DNA of 64,000 bases from Scalesia atractyloides (lineage: Eukaryota > Streptophyta > Magnoliopsida > Asterales > Asteraceae), in contig CAMTDV010000022.1 of the NCBI GenBank assembly GCA_947069175.1, positions 36,085,476-36,149,475 on the forward strand. The letters are read 5' to 3'. The notes below the pieces were generated by a model, which ran no database searches, had not been told where the DNA came from, and worked only from the letters and a program-made list of their open reading frames with translations. This document shows, one piece after another, positions 22,977 to 32,784 of the stretch. Each line of letters begins with the position of its first letter. Within the stretch, counting starts at the first letter, position 1. The position numbers and the translations under genes are program-made.

Positions 22977-25900
22977 ATGGGAAAGGTAATTTTGACAAAA
23001 TCATGCTGTTATAATGCCAAAATTTGTATAAATCGGACATAGAACTTAGATCTAGGGAAATTGGACCGGTAAAACTTAAAATTGACACCAAAATCGTTAA
23101 AATCCGCTCTAATAACCTGAAAATCGACTATCAATTTGCTAAAATCAACAAGTTTTGAGTTCGGATTATACTTAGACATTTTGGGATGACGATGAGTTTT
23201 GTATGAGGGATTTGATTCGTATGAAAAAATTGTCATGTTACTTGAAGTTTGTTTCGTACGAAACAATCAATTCATACGAAGATATTTTAAAAGCTTATTT
23301 TCAAAATAAAATTGTGTGATTTATTCGTACAAAAGAACAGGGTCATATGAAATAGAGTTTGAAAAACTAAAATGTTCAACTTTCAAAGTAGTTCATACGA
23401 GGAAGATGATCCGTATGAATGAAACTTATTTCAAACTTACATTTTTGGTTAAGGGTTTGATTCGTACAAACATATAGTTCGTACGAAAAATTGAGAAAAA
23501 TTCTTGAATGTTTAATATTTTCTAACGGTTGTTTGTTATTCTTATGTACAGGCCAAGAAATCTGCGTTCTCTTCATTCCACAATATTTGTTGTGTCATAG
23601 ATGCATCGATTCCGGAGATTGCAGCATATAGAGATATTCTGGATTTTCTAACATGGATCCGAGTGACCAAAGCTTTAACAGACACACACACACAGCATAT
23701 CAATCTCATGTAGAATGTTTTTGGAATGTAGCTATTATGTCAGCTGTGAAGATTGATGACGTTGATATTCCGATGAAAATTACTGAGGATCTAATTCTGA
23801 AGGTTTTGGATTTTAAAGACAATGAAAACATCTGACGGGGTTTTCTGAATACATCGTGAAAGGATGTTTTTATCGAATGGGATATACGGGATTCGTAACG
23901 CTGCACCGTTCAAGAAGGGAAACCAGAGGGCACCATTTAGATATCTCGCACATGTCATAGCTCATGGTTTAAGTCATCGGAAAGGTGGTTTTGACGATTT
24001 AGTTGATAATCAAATGTGTATGATTACAGCGTTAGTTTTGAATCTTCCATACATTTTCTCAAAAGTCATATTCACTCAGATGGTTCAAAACATTTAGAAA
24101 GAAAAGTTTCTGCAGTATCCGCGATTTATTCAGATGTTGTTAGATTTTTTACATCCTGATCTGAAGAAATTACAGAATGATATTCTAAGGCTCGAACATA
24201 TGGATGTCTCGACATTGCGTAAGATGAATGTGCATTTAAAGACTGCTCCAATGGCAAAACCAATGTTTGGTGCAATTCTCAACAAAGATTACATATCGCC
24301 AGCACCAGGTAAGTGGAGAAAAGATGAAAGCAGCGATGATGAAGAAGAGGTCAAAGCATTATCTTTGTTTGTTGCGAAAAGGAGCCCATGGTTTGTGAAA
24401 GATTGAGGAAAAGGTGGGAAATCCAAAGCTACATATTCATCGGTTCAAAAAGAAAAAAAGTGAAAAACTGCGTCTGCAGCTGAAAGTTCGGGTGTAAGAG
24501 ACGAACCAGATGTTGAAGAAACTGTTGAAGATATGGCTGAGGAGATCGAGCGTCAAGCTTTTGGTTCTGACAAAGTAGCTGAAGAAGTTCTAACATCGAG
24601 TGATTCAAAAAATAGACGAGCTGGAGAGAAGAAAAGAGCATAAAAGTTATAGAAGAAACGACAGGCTGAGTTAAAGCGCAAAGCAAAGGAACGTAAACAT
24701 ATCTAAATGTTATTCTAAAAGAAACTGCTGCTGAGCCTATTGTTGAAGAAAATGTTGATGAACCATCACAGCATATTCCATCTCCACCACAACATGTTTA
24801 GCCAGAATCATCTCAGCAACAACCTCAACCACAACCAGCTCATCAACAACAATCTGTACCTCAACCAGAGCCAGCTGATCAACAACAATCTGTACTTCAA
24901 CCAGAACCAGCTGCTCAACAACAATCAGTTCCTCAATCAGAGCCAGCTCAGCAACAACCGCAACAACAACCAGCTCAGCAACAACCACAACAATAGCCTG
25001 CTCAACAACAATCACAGCCATCTCATCCGCAACAACCTCATCCAACACAGCAGCCATATGAGTCACAATTCATTTTTTGATGATATTGGTTTAGATGATT
25101 TACCTGGAGGTGATGAATTTCGATTTGATGATCCAAGGGTTGATGATTTGCAAAAAACAGGTTATGATGAATATTGTAATGATAGCTGAATTACAAGAGC
25201 AAATCAATGAGCTAACTACTGAAAAGCTCGAAATGTTGGAACGGATCAGAGGGTTGATTGTTGACAAGCAGCAATTAGAAGCGATGTTGGCGAGTATTGT
25301 ATCTGAGAATGAACGGTTGCGATTACAGATGGCAGAATATGAAGAAGAGCGTTTGAGGAACGATAGAAAAATGGATTTGTTTGAGAAGATTTTGGAAAAG
25401 AAATCGGGTTTGAATATTTCTGCTAAGATAGATGAGATAGAACGAACAGAAGTAAGAGAGCGGGTTGCCGAAAGGGAACGTTTATCTAAGCAACAATCTG
25501 ACGCCCAAGGGAAGGGAAAAGAAAAGATAGTGAAGGAACCTGTGATTGACAAAACTGTGGCAGAAGCTGAGTCTGAGCTAGTAACATGTTGGGATATCGT
25601 GGTTTATGAAGAGGCGAGGAAGTTTACCTTGATAGGGCGGCCAACAGTGTGGATATTGCATCGCTTGATATTACTCAAAGGCATCAGGATTGGCTTTTAA
25701 AGAAAAGATGGCGAAAGAAAGTGAAGAAACTGCTGAAGAGATTGAAAAAGATATAAAATTAGAAGATGCTGATGTTGATATTGATATTGATGATTCTAGT
25801 AGTTCGGATGATGATGATAGTGTTGGTGGATCTGGAATTCGTGTAACTGATTCAAATATTAATGAAGCAGTAGATCTTTCTGAGTACCTTGATGATTCTG

Positions 25901-27240
25901 CGAATCAAACCACTGAAGAAGAAAAGACGAACAAAGCCGATGAGTCTGTTGATGCTCCATAGGCAGAAATTTTCACAGAATATGTTATATCTTCTGTTCC
26001 TGTCGTGCCAAAGCCGTTTATGTTATATCTTGAGCATGATGTAGAGGAGGGAGAGTTTGTTCACAGTCACTCAAAGGAAGAAATAGCAGCAATGCTTGGC
26101 ATTAGTGAAGACAAGTTTGATTTTGATTTCGAAGACGAACTAAATGAGATAGATGTTTTTGAACCAAATGCATATGTCTTCGAAGACGTGGAAGATGCAA
26201 ATATGTACGATAACGTTGTCGTGGAAAATGATTCTGGTGACGATGCTAATGTTGTCGATCAGGGTACAGATGATTCCCCAACGTTTACTAATTTATTCGC
26301 AGCTGAAAGTTCAGAGATGTTACAAAGAAAAGTATCTGAAGCTGCTAAAGAAGGAACCATTCCTCAGAAAATGTCTAAAGCTGAAATTGCTGAACAAAAG
26401 AAGAAATGGTTTGATATGAATCCAGCTGAGCGTAAATTTAAAAGACCCCTAGCATTCTTTACCAGAGATGCTGATATTTCTCTAGGGGATATTCTGAGCT
26501 GGGGATGGATTGAAGAACTTAATGTGTATGTGATAAAGAGGGAATTTGGTATCTAATACTTTAGATTTTGAGCGACATCAAAACATTGCCGTATTGGGAT
26601 ATAAAGGAGCTTGTTCAAACAAAGATGATAAATCTAAAGATGAAGTTTCATGATCAAAGGCTTTGGAGATTGATGAAGTTTGAAGCTATGCACGGTTTTA
26701 CACATTGGAAACCACACTATCCTCGTCGCATTATTAAAGTTGATCCAGTAACGAACGTGAAAGATGTTACATTGATTGTGAAGAAGCCGCGTGTGATGAA
26801 GAACATGCCTCTGATTAAAATGGAACAAGATTTCTTCAATATATTCAAATGGTGGCACTAAGATTCGAGTACAGGTGAAGCTATTATTTGTGTACTTCCA
26901 GATGATGACTCTTGGAAAATCACGGAGGATTAACCGAAGCCGTCATAGCGCACAAACGAATATATGGTCTATGGCGTGGCATTCGAGTACTAGACCCGAT
27001 GTGGCTAGTCAACTGTTCAAAGAAGGATATAGAATGTTTATTCTGCATTAAGATAAGTTATGAAGAGAAGGATAAAGAACAAGCGCTCCAATTTCAGAAG
27101 ATCTTTAATGTGTGTTTTGCAAATGATATACATTCTGGTTCGGATTGGAAAACAACTTGGAGGAAGCTTGAAAAGAAAGAGACAAAGAAAAAGGAGGAAA
27201 ATGAAGCTCGAATTGCAGAACGTGAAGAATAACATCTCTA
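22977..27240 (+). pseudogene. Sirevirus A env-like gene, decayed, with candidate intron
   Basis: Exon 1 would be ATGGGAAAG (22977-22985), followed by GTAATT. The acceptor is at 23550-23551 and exon 2 begins AKKSAFSSFHNICC. Parts in order: an N-terminal domain with HVECFWNVA and KEKFLQYPRFIQMLL (about 23552-24200); a Lys/acidic stretch; a Gln/Pro-rich repeat with PAQQQ/PEPA units (about 24790-25010); a coiled coil (about 25190-25560); an acidic region (about 25690-26280); and a C-terminal domain (about 26280-26860, with WKPHYPRRIIKVDP). Frameshifts include one in an ACAC run near 23690, with others near 23830, 24090, 25095, 25690 and 26556. I see no clear membrane segment. Proteins of this style commonly follow pol in composite-family Sireviruses; function unknown. 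Confidence 0.6.
22986..23551 (+). other. Candidate intron in env-like gene (566 bp)
   Basis: Donor GAAAG|GTAATT, acceptor TTATTCTTATGTACAG|GCC, phase 0. The intron is AT-rich and full of stops, and contains several TTCGTACGAA-type motifs (23250-23490). Without splicing the ATG at 22977 reads only a short peptide. Confidence 0.5.
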
Positions 27241-27388
27241 AGGAGCGTTCAGTTTGTGAATCGACCTCCCCCGACTAATCAAACACCAATTGCTTTTGAG
27301 GAGCGTCACAAGCCAGTAAAGAGATTTTTTGAATGTTAGAGTCAAATCTAATTGAAGATTTTTGAAGACTATCCAGACTGCGGCAACA

Positions 27389-27402
27389 TCCAAGGGGGAG
27401 CT
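27389..27402 (+). other. Polypurine tract of Sirevirus A
   Basis: CCAAGGGGGAGCT directly before the LTR start TGTTGGTACATAATG. This is the usual plus-strand priming site for copia elements. Confidence 0.85.
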
Positions 27403-27535
27403 TGTTGGTACATAATGTCTTTTGCCTACGTCTAGGATATGTTGTAATGTTTATAAAGTTTACACGTCAATGATTATTTGTTAAAAAGTAACTTTTATAT
27501 GTTTTTACACTATGCTTCGTACAAAGCATATACAT

Positions 27536-27566
27536 GTTTCGTACGAGTATCTTACTCGTACGAAAC
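27536..27566 (+). repeat. Palindrome in Sirevirus A LTR (14-bp arms)
   Basis: Left arm GTTTCGTACGAGTA (27536-27549), loop TCT, right arm TACTCGTACGAAAC (27553-27566), perfect pairing. Another TTCGTACGAA follows at 27572. The homologous palindrome in the D LTR lies at 38047-38077. Confidence 0.85.
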
Positions 27567-27628
27567 ACAAGTTCGTACGAAATATAGTTAGTTGTTTAGC
27601 ACGCACTTCGGTACGAGTCATGTCGACC

Positions 27629-27638
27629 TATAAATAGG
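27629..27638 (+). promoter_or_regulatory. TATA box of Sirevirus A 3' LTR
   Basis: TATAAATAGG after GTCGACC, conserved in the D LTR at 38145-38154 with the same flanks. Confidence 0.7.
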
Positions 27639-27865
27639 GAAGTGTTGTGTTAGAACTAGTTAGTGATTTGTCAATCGGTACGGCGAAGCTCTGCCAATTT
27701 GTTTACTTGCATCTGTATTTGAACGTCATTAATACAACAGAAGCAGTTAAATAGTAAGTACTATCTTGTTTGTCTTGTCTACCTCTCTAGCAATGATTTC
27801 TGCCACTGCTAGTTGAGCGAGATCATGTCGATTCCTCATTTCTAGAGCTCGATCCCCGTTCACAC

Positions 27866-27919
27866 AAGACGAACGTTGTTGCGAACGCCTTGAGCCGGAA
27901 AGAACGAGTTAGAACGTTG
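27866..27919 (+). pseudogene. Scrap of Ty3 RNase H (ALSRKE motif)
   Basis: Immediately after the LTR, 18 codons read KTNVVANALSRKERVRTL, which matches the end of the Ty3 RNase H domain (KANVVADALSRKE). It explains why no primer binding site follows this LTR. Too short for lineage assignment. Confidence 0.5.
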
Positions 27920-28178
27920 TTCGCACGAAGTATGGTACGAACTAGACACCTTCGTACGAACATAATTTTTCAAATTAAACATTTTACCTTCGTACGAAGA
28001 TAAATTTAAGAAATTTTGTTTGTATTACCCTCGTACGAACTAAATTCAACTTTGCTTGTTTTGTGATTAGTGCGTATAAGACATCGTCGCACAAAGCTAT
28101 GTTTGTATAAATTTACCTTCGTATAAAGCTTTCTTCATTCAAATTTTCTAATAAAATGGAGAACGAGTTCTACAATGC
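27920..28178 (+). mobile_element. Sirevirus C leader and first gag codons
   Basis: AT-rich leader with several TTCGTACGAA-type motifs, then an ATG at 28156 (MENEFYNA), matching the gag start of Sirevirus A and D (EFYNAFATS). The Ty3 element at 28179 interrupts it and the gag continues at 35661 with FTTTATSLGVQN. Its own LTR and primer site are not present here; Sirevirus A or a rearrangement replaces them. Confidence 0.7.
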
Positions 28179-29189
28179 TGTAACACCCCGACCGCATAAA
28201 ACAATGAACCGCGATGGAAACGTCGGGGAGTCATGTCACAGAACTATTGTTTCACAACTCATGGAATTTAAACTTTTGTTTTATTAAGTTAAATGTTTAC
28301 ATTGTCTTGGGATAAACAGAAACAACACATAAATTAATTTTCTTTCATGTTTTAAGTCACTAAGGCCCGTGTCCATTCCTACGTGAAGCATGCATCATAT
28401 TATCAAGCATTGACTCCTCAAACATATGTGAAAAGAGAGTCAACATAAAAATGCCGGCGAAGTACATAGGTTTTGTGAGTGTGTCAAATTCGTGGCTTTG
28501 TATACATATTGCAAAACCTCGTCCGACTACAAGAGTCGTTAAGTGAAAACCTCGTATCAAAAGTGTTTGATATTGCAATACAATTAACCAACTAAAACAA
28601 GTTGGTTAGAGTTGTGAAAACCTTATAGCCATGAATCTTGACCAAAACGCTTCTTTTGTAAAAACCTTGTAATAGATTGATTCAAAAGAAAACTTTGTAT
28701 GGTTTAATCTTTAGGTGAAAATCATTGTGTGACATTATTCAAAACCGTTTGTCTGTGTGATAAACCATTTTTCCATGTTATAAACCATTCGTCCATGTTA
28801 TAAATCAATCGTCCATGTCATAAACCAATTGGCCATGTCATAAACAAATCATCCATGTTTTTAATTGTGAAAACTTTTGATCATTCTTTAATGAACACAT
28901 TCAAACCTGTGAGATTATACCACCAAAGGGTATCTATAATAGACCACCAAAGGGTCTCTTTAACTAGACTAACAAATCAACAAATGATTTGTTAATCAGA
29001 AACAATTTCTGTCATTACCCAAACTTCCACCAAATCCAGTGAATAGTCTGATAATGGGATTGTTAGTCCTATGGTACCATAACATACTACTGGTCGGCTC
29101 GCCCAAAGCTAATGAATGCCATTCGTGTTATGGATAATGCATCAACAAGTTGTTCACATTATTGAAATCGTATTGTTTTATATATAAAC
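28179..29189 (-). repeat. Truncated 3' LTR of the minus-strand Ty3 element
   Basis: On the plus strand it starts TGTAACACCCCGACCG and follows the right LTR for about 1 kb, up to ATATATAAAC at 29189. There it switches to the end of RNase H. Five 20-bp tandem units (TAAACCATTCGTCCATGTTA type) lie at 28760-28860; the right LTR has the same array at about 33305-33400. Confidence 0.85.
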
Positions 29190-31190
29190 GGTTCTTTTAG
29201 TAGAGTAATCCATTGTCTTTTGTTTCGAGTTGAAGTTCGTGATTTTGTGGTAACACATTTTTGAACAAGCTTTGGGTCACACATGTATGTTGTGCTTGAA
29301 GGATACGTGTCTGGGTATCAGATTGAACTTGAACACAATGAAGTTTGACACATTCCTTACGACTAAGCGCATCAGCCACAACATTCGCCTTACCAGGATG
29401 GTAGCAAATCTCACAGTCGTAGTCGTTCAGAAGTCCGACCCAGCGTCGTTGTCTCATGTTTAGCTCATTTTGATTGAATATGTGTTGGAAACTTTTATGG
29501 TCAGTGCAAAACACACATTTCATATCGTAAAGGTAGTGTCTCCAAATTTTGAGAGCAAACACTACGGCTCCTAACTAAAGATCATGAGTTGTGTAGTTCT
29601 TCTCGTGGATTTTCAATTGTCTTGATGCATAGGCTATGACTTTTTCTCTTTGCATGAGAACACAACCAAGGCCTAGGTTTGATGTATCACAATAGACAAC
29701 GAAATCGTCGTTGCCGTCGGGTAAAGATAAAACAGGAGCATCACAGAGTTTTTGTTTCAGTGTTTGAAAAGCTTCCTCTTGTTTGTTACCCACTCGAAAG
29801 GTTTATTCTTCTTAGTCAAAGTGGTGAGGGGAACCACGATATTTGAAAAGTTCGCGATGAATCGTTGATAGTATCTAGCAAGACCAAGAAATGAATTAAC
29901 TTTGGTAAGAGTAGTAGGTGTATCCAATCCCTAATTGCACTGATTTTGGCGGGATCTACATGTATACCTTGTTCGTTAACAATGTGTCCCAAAAATTGAA
30001 CTTCTTTTAGCCAAAACAACACTTGGAGAATTTGGTGTTTGTTCTTTCTTCAGGAGTTCCATCGTTAGATGGAGATATTGTTCGTGATCGGCTCGAGACT
30101 TAGAATAAATGAGGATGTCGTTGATGGAAAAAATGATGAACTTGTCTACATAAGGTTTACAAACCCTATTCATTAAGTCCATGAAGACGGCAGGAGAATT
30201 CTTCAAACCAAAAGGCATGACAGTGAACTCGTAATGACCGTATCGAGTGCGAAAAGCAGTCTTGGGAATATCTTCTTCGAGTACACGAAGTTGATGATAC
30301 CTAGAACATAGATCAATCTTTGAAAAGTAGGTTGCAACTTGTAGCTGATCAAAGAGATCATCAATGCGAGGTAGGGGATATTGAATTTTTATTGTGAGTT
30401 TGTTGAGCTCATGATAATCGATACACATACGGAAGGATCCATCCTTCTTTTTCACGAATAGGATAGGAGCACCCAAGGTGAAAAGCTCGAACGAATTATT
30501 CCCTTGTCTGAAAGTTCTTGGACTTGCTTTGACAACTCTTGCATTTCATACGGTGCAAGACGGTAAGAAGATTTGGCAATTGGGTTGGCACCATGTACAA
30601 GGTCAATACGAAACTCAACTTGACGAATTGGGGGTAAACCAGGTAGCTCTTCAGGAAAGACCTCAGGATATTCCCGAACAACGGGGATGTCCTGAACAGT
30701 TTTGCCCTTGCCTTTTCCTCTACGATATGTGCCAAGAAGGCTACATAATTCTTTCGTAGGTATATTTGGGCCTGGGCACAGGTCATGAGTTTAGGCTACT
30801 AAAGGGTTTCTCTCCGTGAACTTCTAAGGTTTCGCCAAACAAAAGTGGTATACGAACAACCTTGTCGAAACATATCACCTTAGCATGGTGTTTGGTTCAC
30901 CAATCCATTCCTATGATGATGTCAAAACTCTTGAGTTGCATTGGTGTGAGGTCAATGGGAAAAAGGTGGTTCAATTGGCAACTAAGAATGACATAGTCGA
31001 GCAAAAGGGGTTCACCACTAGCTATTTCCACCATTAAGGGTTTTCCTAGTTTAGTTCAAGGGATCAAAAGCAAAGGTTTAAAGGCTAGTGACACAAAGCT
31101 TCTATCGGCACCTGAATCGAAAAGAATAGAAGCAGGATGATTGTTAACAAGGAACATACCGTTAATGACTTCGTTATCAACATGAACCTT
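29190..31190 (-). pseudogene. Ty3 pol (protease, RT, RNase H), minus strand
   Basis: Read leftwards: protease ILFDSGADRSF (about 31135-31100), linker AQIYLRKNYVAFLAHIVEE (about 30775), RT GAPILFVKKKDGSFRMCIDYHELN (from 30473), RNase H YCDTSNLGLGC (about 29700) and ADALSRKE (about 29330). The RT catalytic box reads SIND (about 30117-30128), so the first Asp is Asn. Further frameshifts occur near 30010, 30480-30500 and 29800. The frame ends at NGLLY, just before the junction with the LTR. No integrase. Confidence 0.85.
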
Positions 31191-32205
31191 GTTGGCATTG
31201 ATGTTGAATGCGCGTTCACGGGCTAGATTTGCATTCGCGTTCACCAATTTTGGGCAGTTGTTTCTAAAGTGACCCATCTCGCCATAGTTTTAGCAAGAAC
31301 CAGGTGGGAACAGGGGTCTAGCTGGGTTGGCTTGGGGTTGAACAGGTTCTGTACAGCTTGTTTTGGGGGCGAACGACTTGGCTATGTGACCGAATCTTCC
31401 ACACGAGGTGCGTTGGTGACACGGTAGGTGAGCTTGATGGTGACCATTGCACTGGTTACACAACGGTGCAGTACCAGCAAGGGTTTCCTCGCAGGAGGTT
31501 GTGCTTGCTAGTTTTCAGTGTTTGGATGGGTTGTTCAACAACTACAAAGTTTTGTGAAGCCTTACGCTTCATCACTTCTTGGAAGACTCAGCTTTGTTCT
31601 CCTTTGTTTTCCCTTGAGTGGTCTTAGATGCCTGTTTCTTGTCACCCTTGCAAAACAGTTTCCCCTTCTTGACCTGAGACTCACGATGCTTGATGCTCTC
31701 CACTATCTTCGTAACGACCAGTGTAGGCACGATGCTCTCCACTATCTTGTTTAAGATTGTGGAATTCATCTTCTAGTGGCCGTTGTTCATGACGTGGGAG
31801 AATTTCCTCATCATTAGAGCTCGAAGCTCTTCCCACGTTTGTGCCATTGCTACATCGGCACCCATATCTCTCATCACACCATTCCACCATGTAAGTGCTT
31901 TTTTCTGGAATACACTCGATGCAAACTCGAATTTTTGCTCATTCGGGCATTGAACATGACGATATGTGATTTCGAAGACTCCTAAACCACTGCAGGAGTC
32001 CAGTAGCTCCTTAGGACCAGTAAACTTGAGTGGTTTAGCCGAGTTAAAATGTTTGTAGTTGCACAGTGTGGGTGCATTTTTGTTGTCATTGTTGTTAAGG
32101 TTTGCTTGGTTTATCTGGGTCACTAGGTTTGGAGTACAATAACAATTTGTGAGCGACCATAGCTGCCATTTCGGCATCTTGAGTTGTATTACGTCGAGGA
32201 GGCAT
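31191..32205 (-). pseudogene. Ty3 gag, minus strand
   Basis: Starts at ATG 32205 with MPPRRNTTQDAEM, a typical start for plant chromovirus gag. The gag domain includes KPLKFTGPKELLD and ALTWWNGVMRDMG (about 32035-31860). The zinc knuckle near 31290-31250 is damaged: its second Cys is Tyr and a stop lies just before it. Low-complexity frames fill about 31280-31770, where the frame is lost. Confidence 0.75.
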
Positions 32206-32765
32206 TCTAGAAGAAAACATGAGAGAGATTGACATTAGGTAATCAAGAGAGATGTTTAAAATATGGATGAAATATAAGGAGGTGGTCATTCATTCGTTAC
32301 TTAAAAACAAACAAATGACATATGGTGACTTATCATAGTAAATGGGTCTTTACAATGTATCGCGAAGACATTCTTTAGCCTATAAGTGGACACTCACCCC
32401 AAGAGTTCCCAGGTAAGAGTAACTAGTCCGATAATGTGGATTTGTATGAACACTCTAGCCTTAGATAGCAAACTCAGGGTACAAGCATCCACCCATCAAG
32501 ATTGCACGTGTTCACATTAATAAAACCCCAACTTTGATGGGATTTTAAAAACTTACAAGGCTTTAAGCCAAAACAAATCATTTAAGGACAGATGATTTAT
32601 TTTCAAAACGAATTTGTAACTTATGTGTTTGTTTTGGTAATCACCTAAGGATAGGTGATAGTATTGTTTTAAGAATCTAAATGCAAGATAACTCGCGTTA
32701 GGGTCCTAAGAAGGTTATATTCTAGGTCAAAGCATTACTAATAAGCTAATTCTCTATAACCATAA

Positions 32766-32777
32766 GCTATGATACCA
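32766..32777 (-). other. Primer binding site of the minus-strand Ty3 element
   Basis: The reverse complement reads TGGTATCATAGC, one base different from the initiator Met tRNA site (TGGTATCAGAGC). It lies a few bases inside the inner end of the right LTR. Confidence 0.8.
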
Positions 32778-32784
32778 ATCTTTT

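Larger units (their letters stand above)
1..27864 (+). mobile_element. Sirevirus A (Ty1/copia) with env-like gene, 5' end outside window
   Basis: Order read along the plus strand: leader, gag with zinc knuckle, gag extension with coiled coil, protease, integrase, RT, RNase H, noncoding spacer, env-like gene, polypurine tract, 3' LTR. Copia order (integrase before RT), a long gag extension and an env-like gene after pol are the hallmarks of Sireviruses. A Ty3 composite at 1618-15987 interrupts it. The 5' LTR and primer site lie left of the window. All reading frames are broken, so it is not autonomous. Confidence 0.85.
27403..27864 (+). repeat. 3' LTR of Sirevirus A (462 bp)
   Basis: TGTTGGTACATAATG... 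to ...CCCCGTTCACA. It matches the 444-bp LTR at 37938-38381 along its length, with more differences than between the Ty3 LTRs. It contains a TATA box (TATAAATAGG, 27629-27638) and a long palindrome (27536-27566). Confidence 0.9.

Noticed and set aside
24737..25066. Minus-strand Val/Glu-rich frame
   Set aside because: Antisense of the Gln/Pro repeat in the env-like gene.
22977..27240. Retroviral envelope glycoprotein
   Set aside because: I see no signal peptide, fusion peptide or clear membrane segment; env-like is kept only as the positional name used in Sireviruses.
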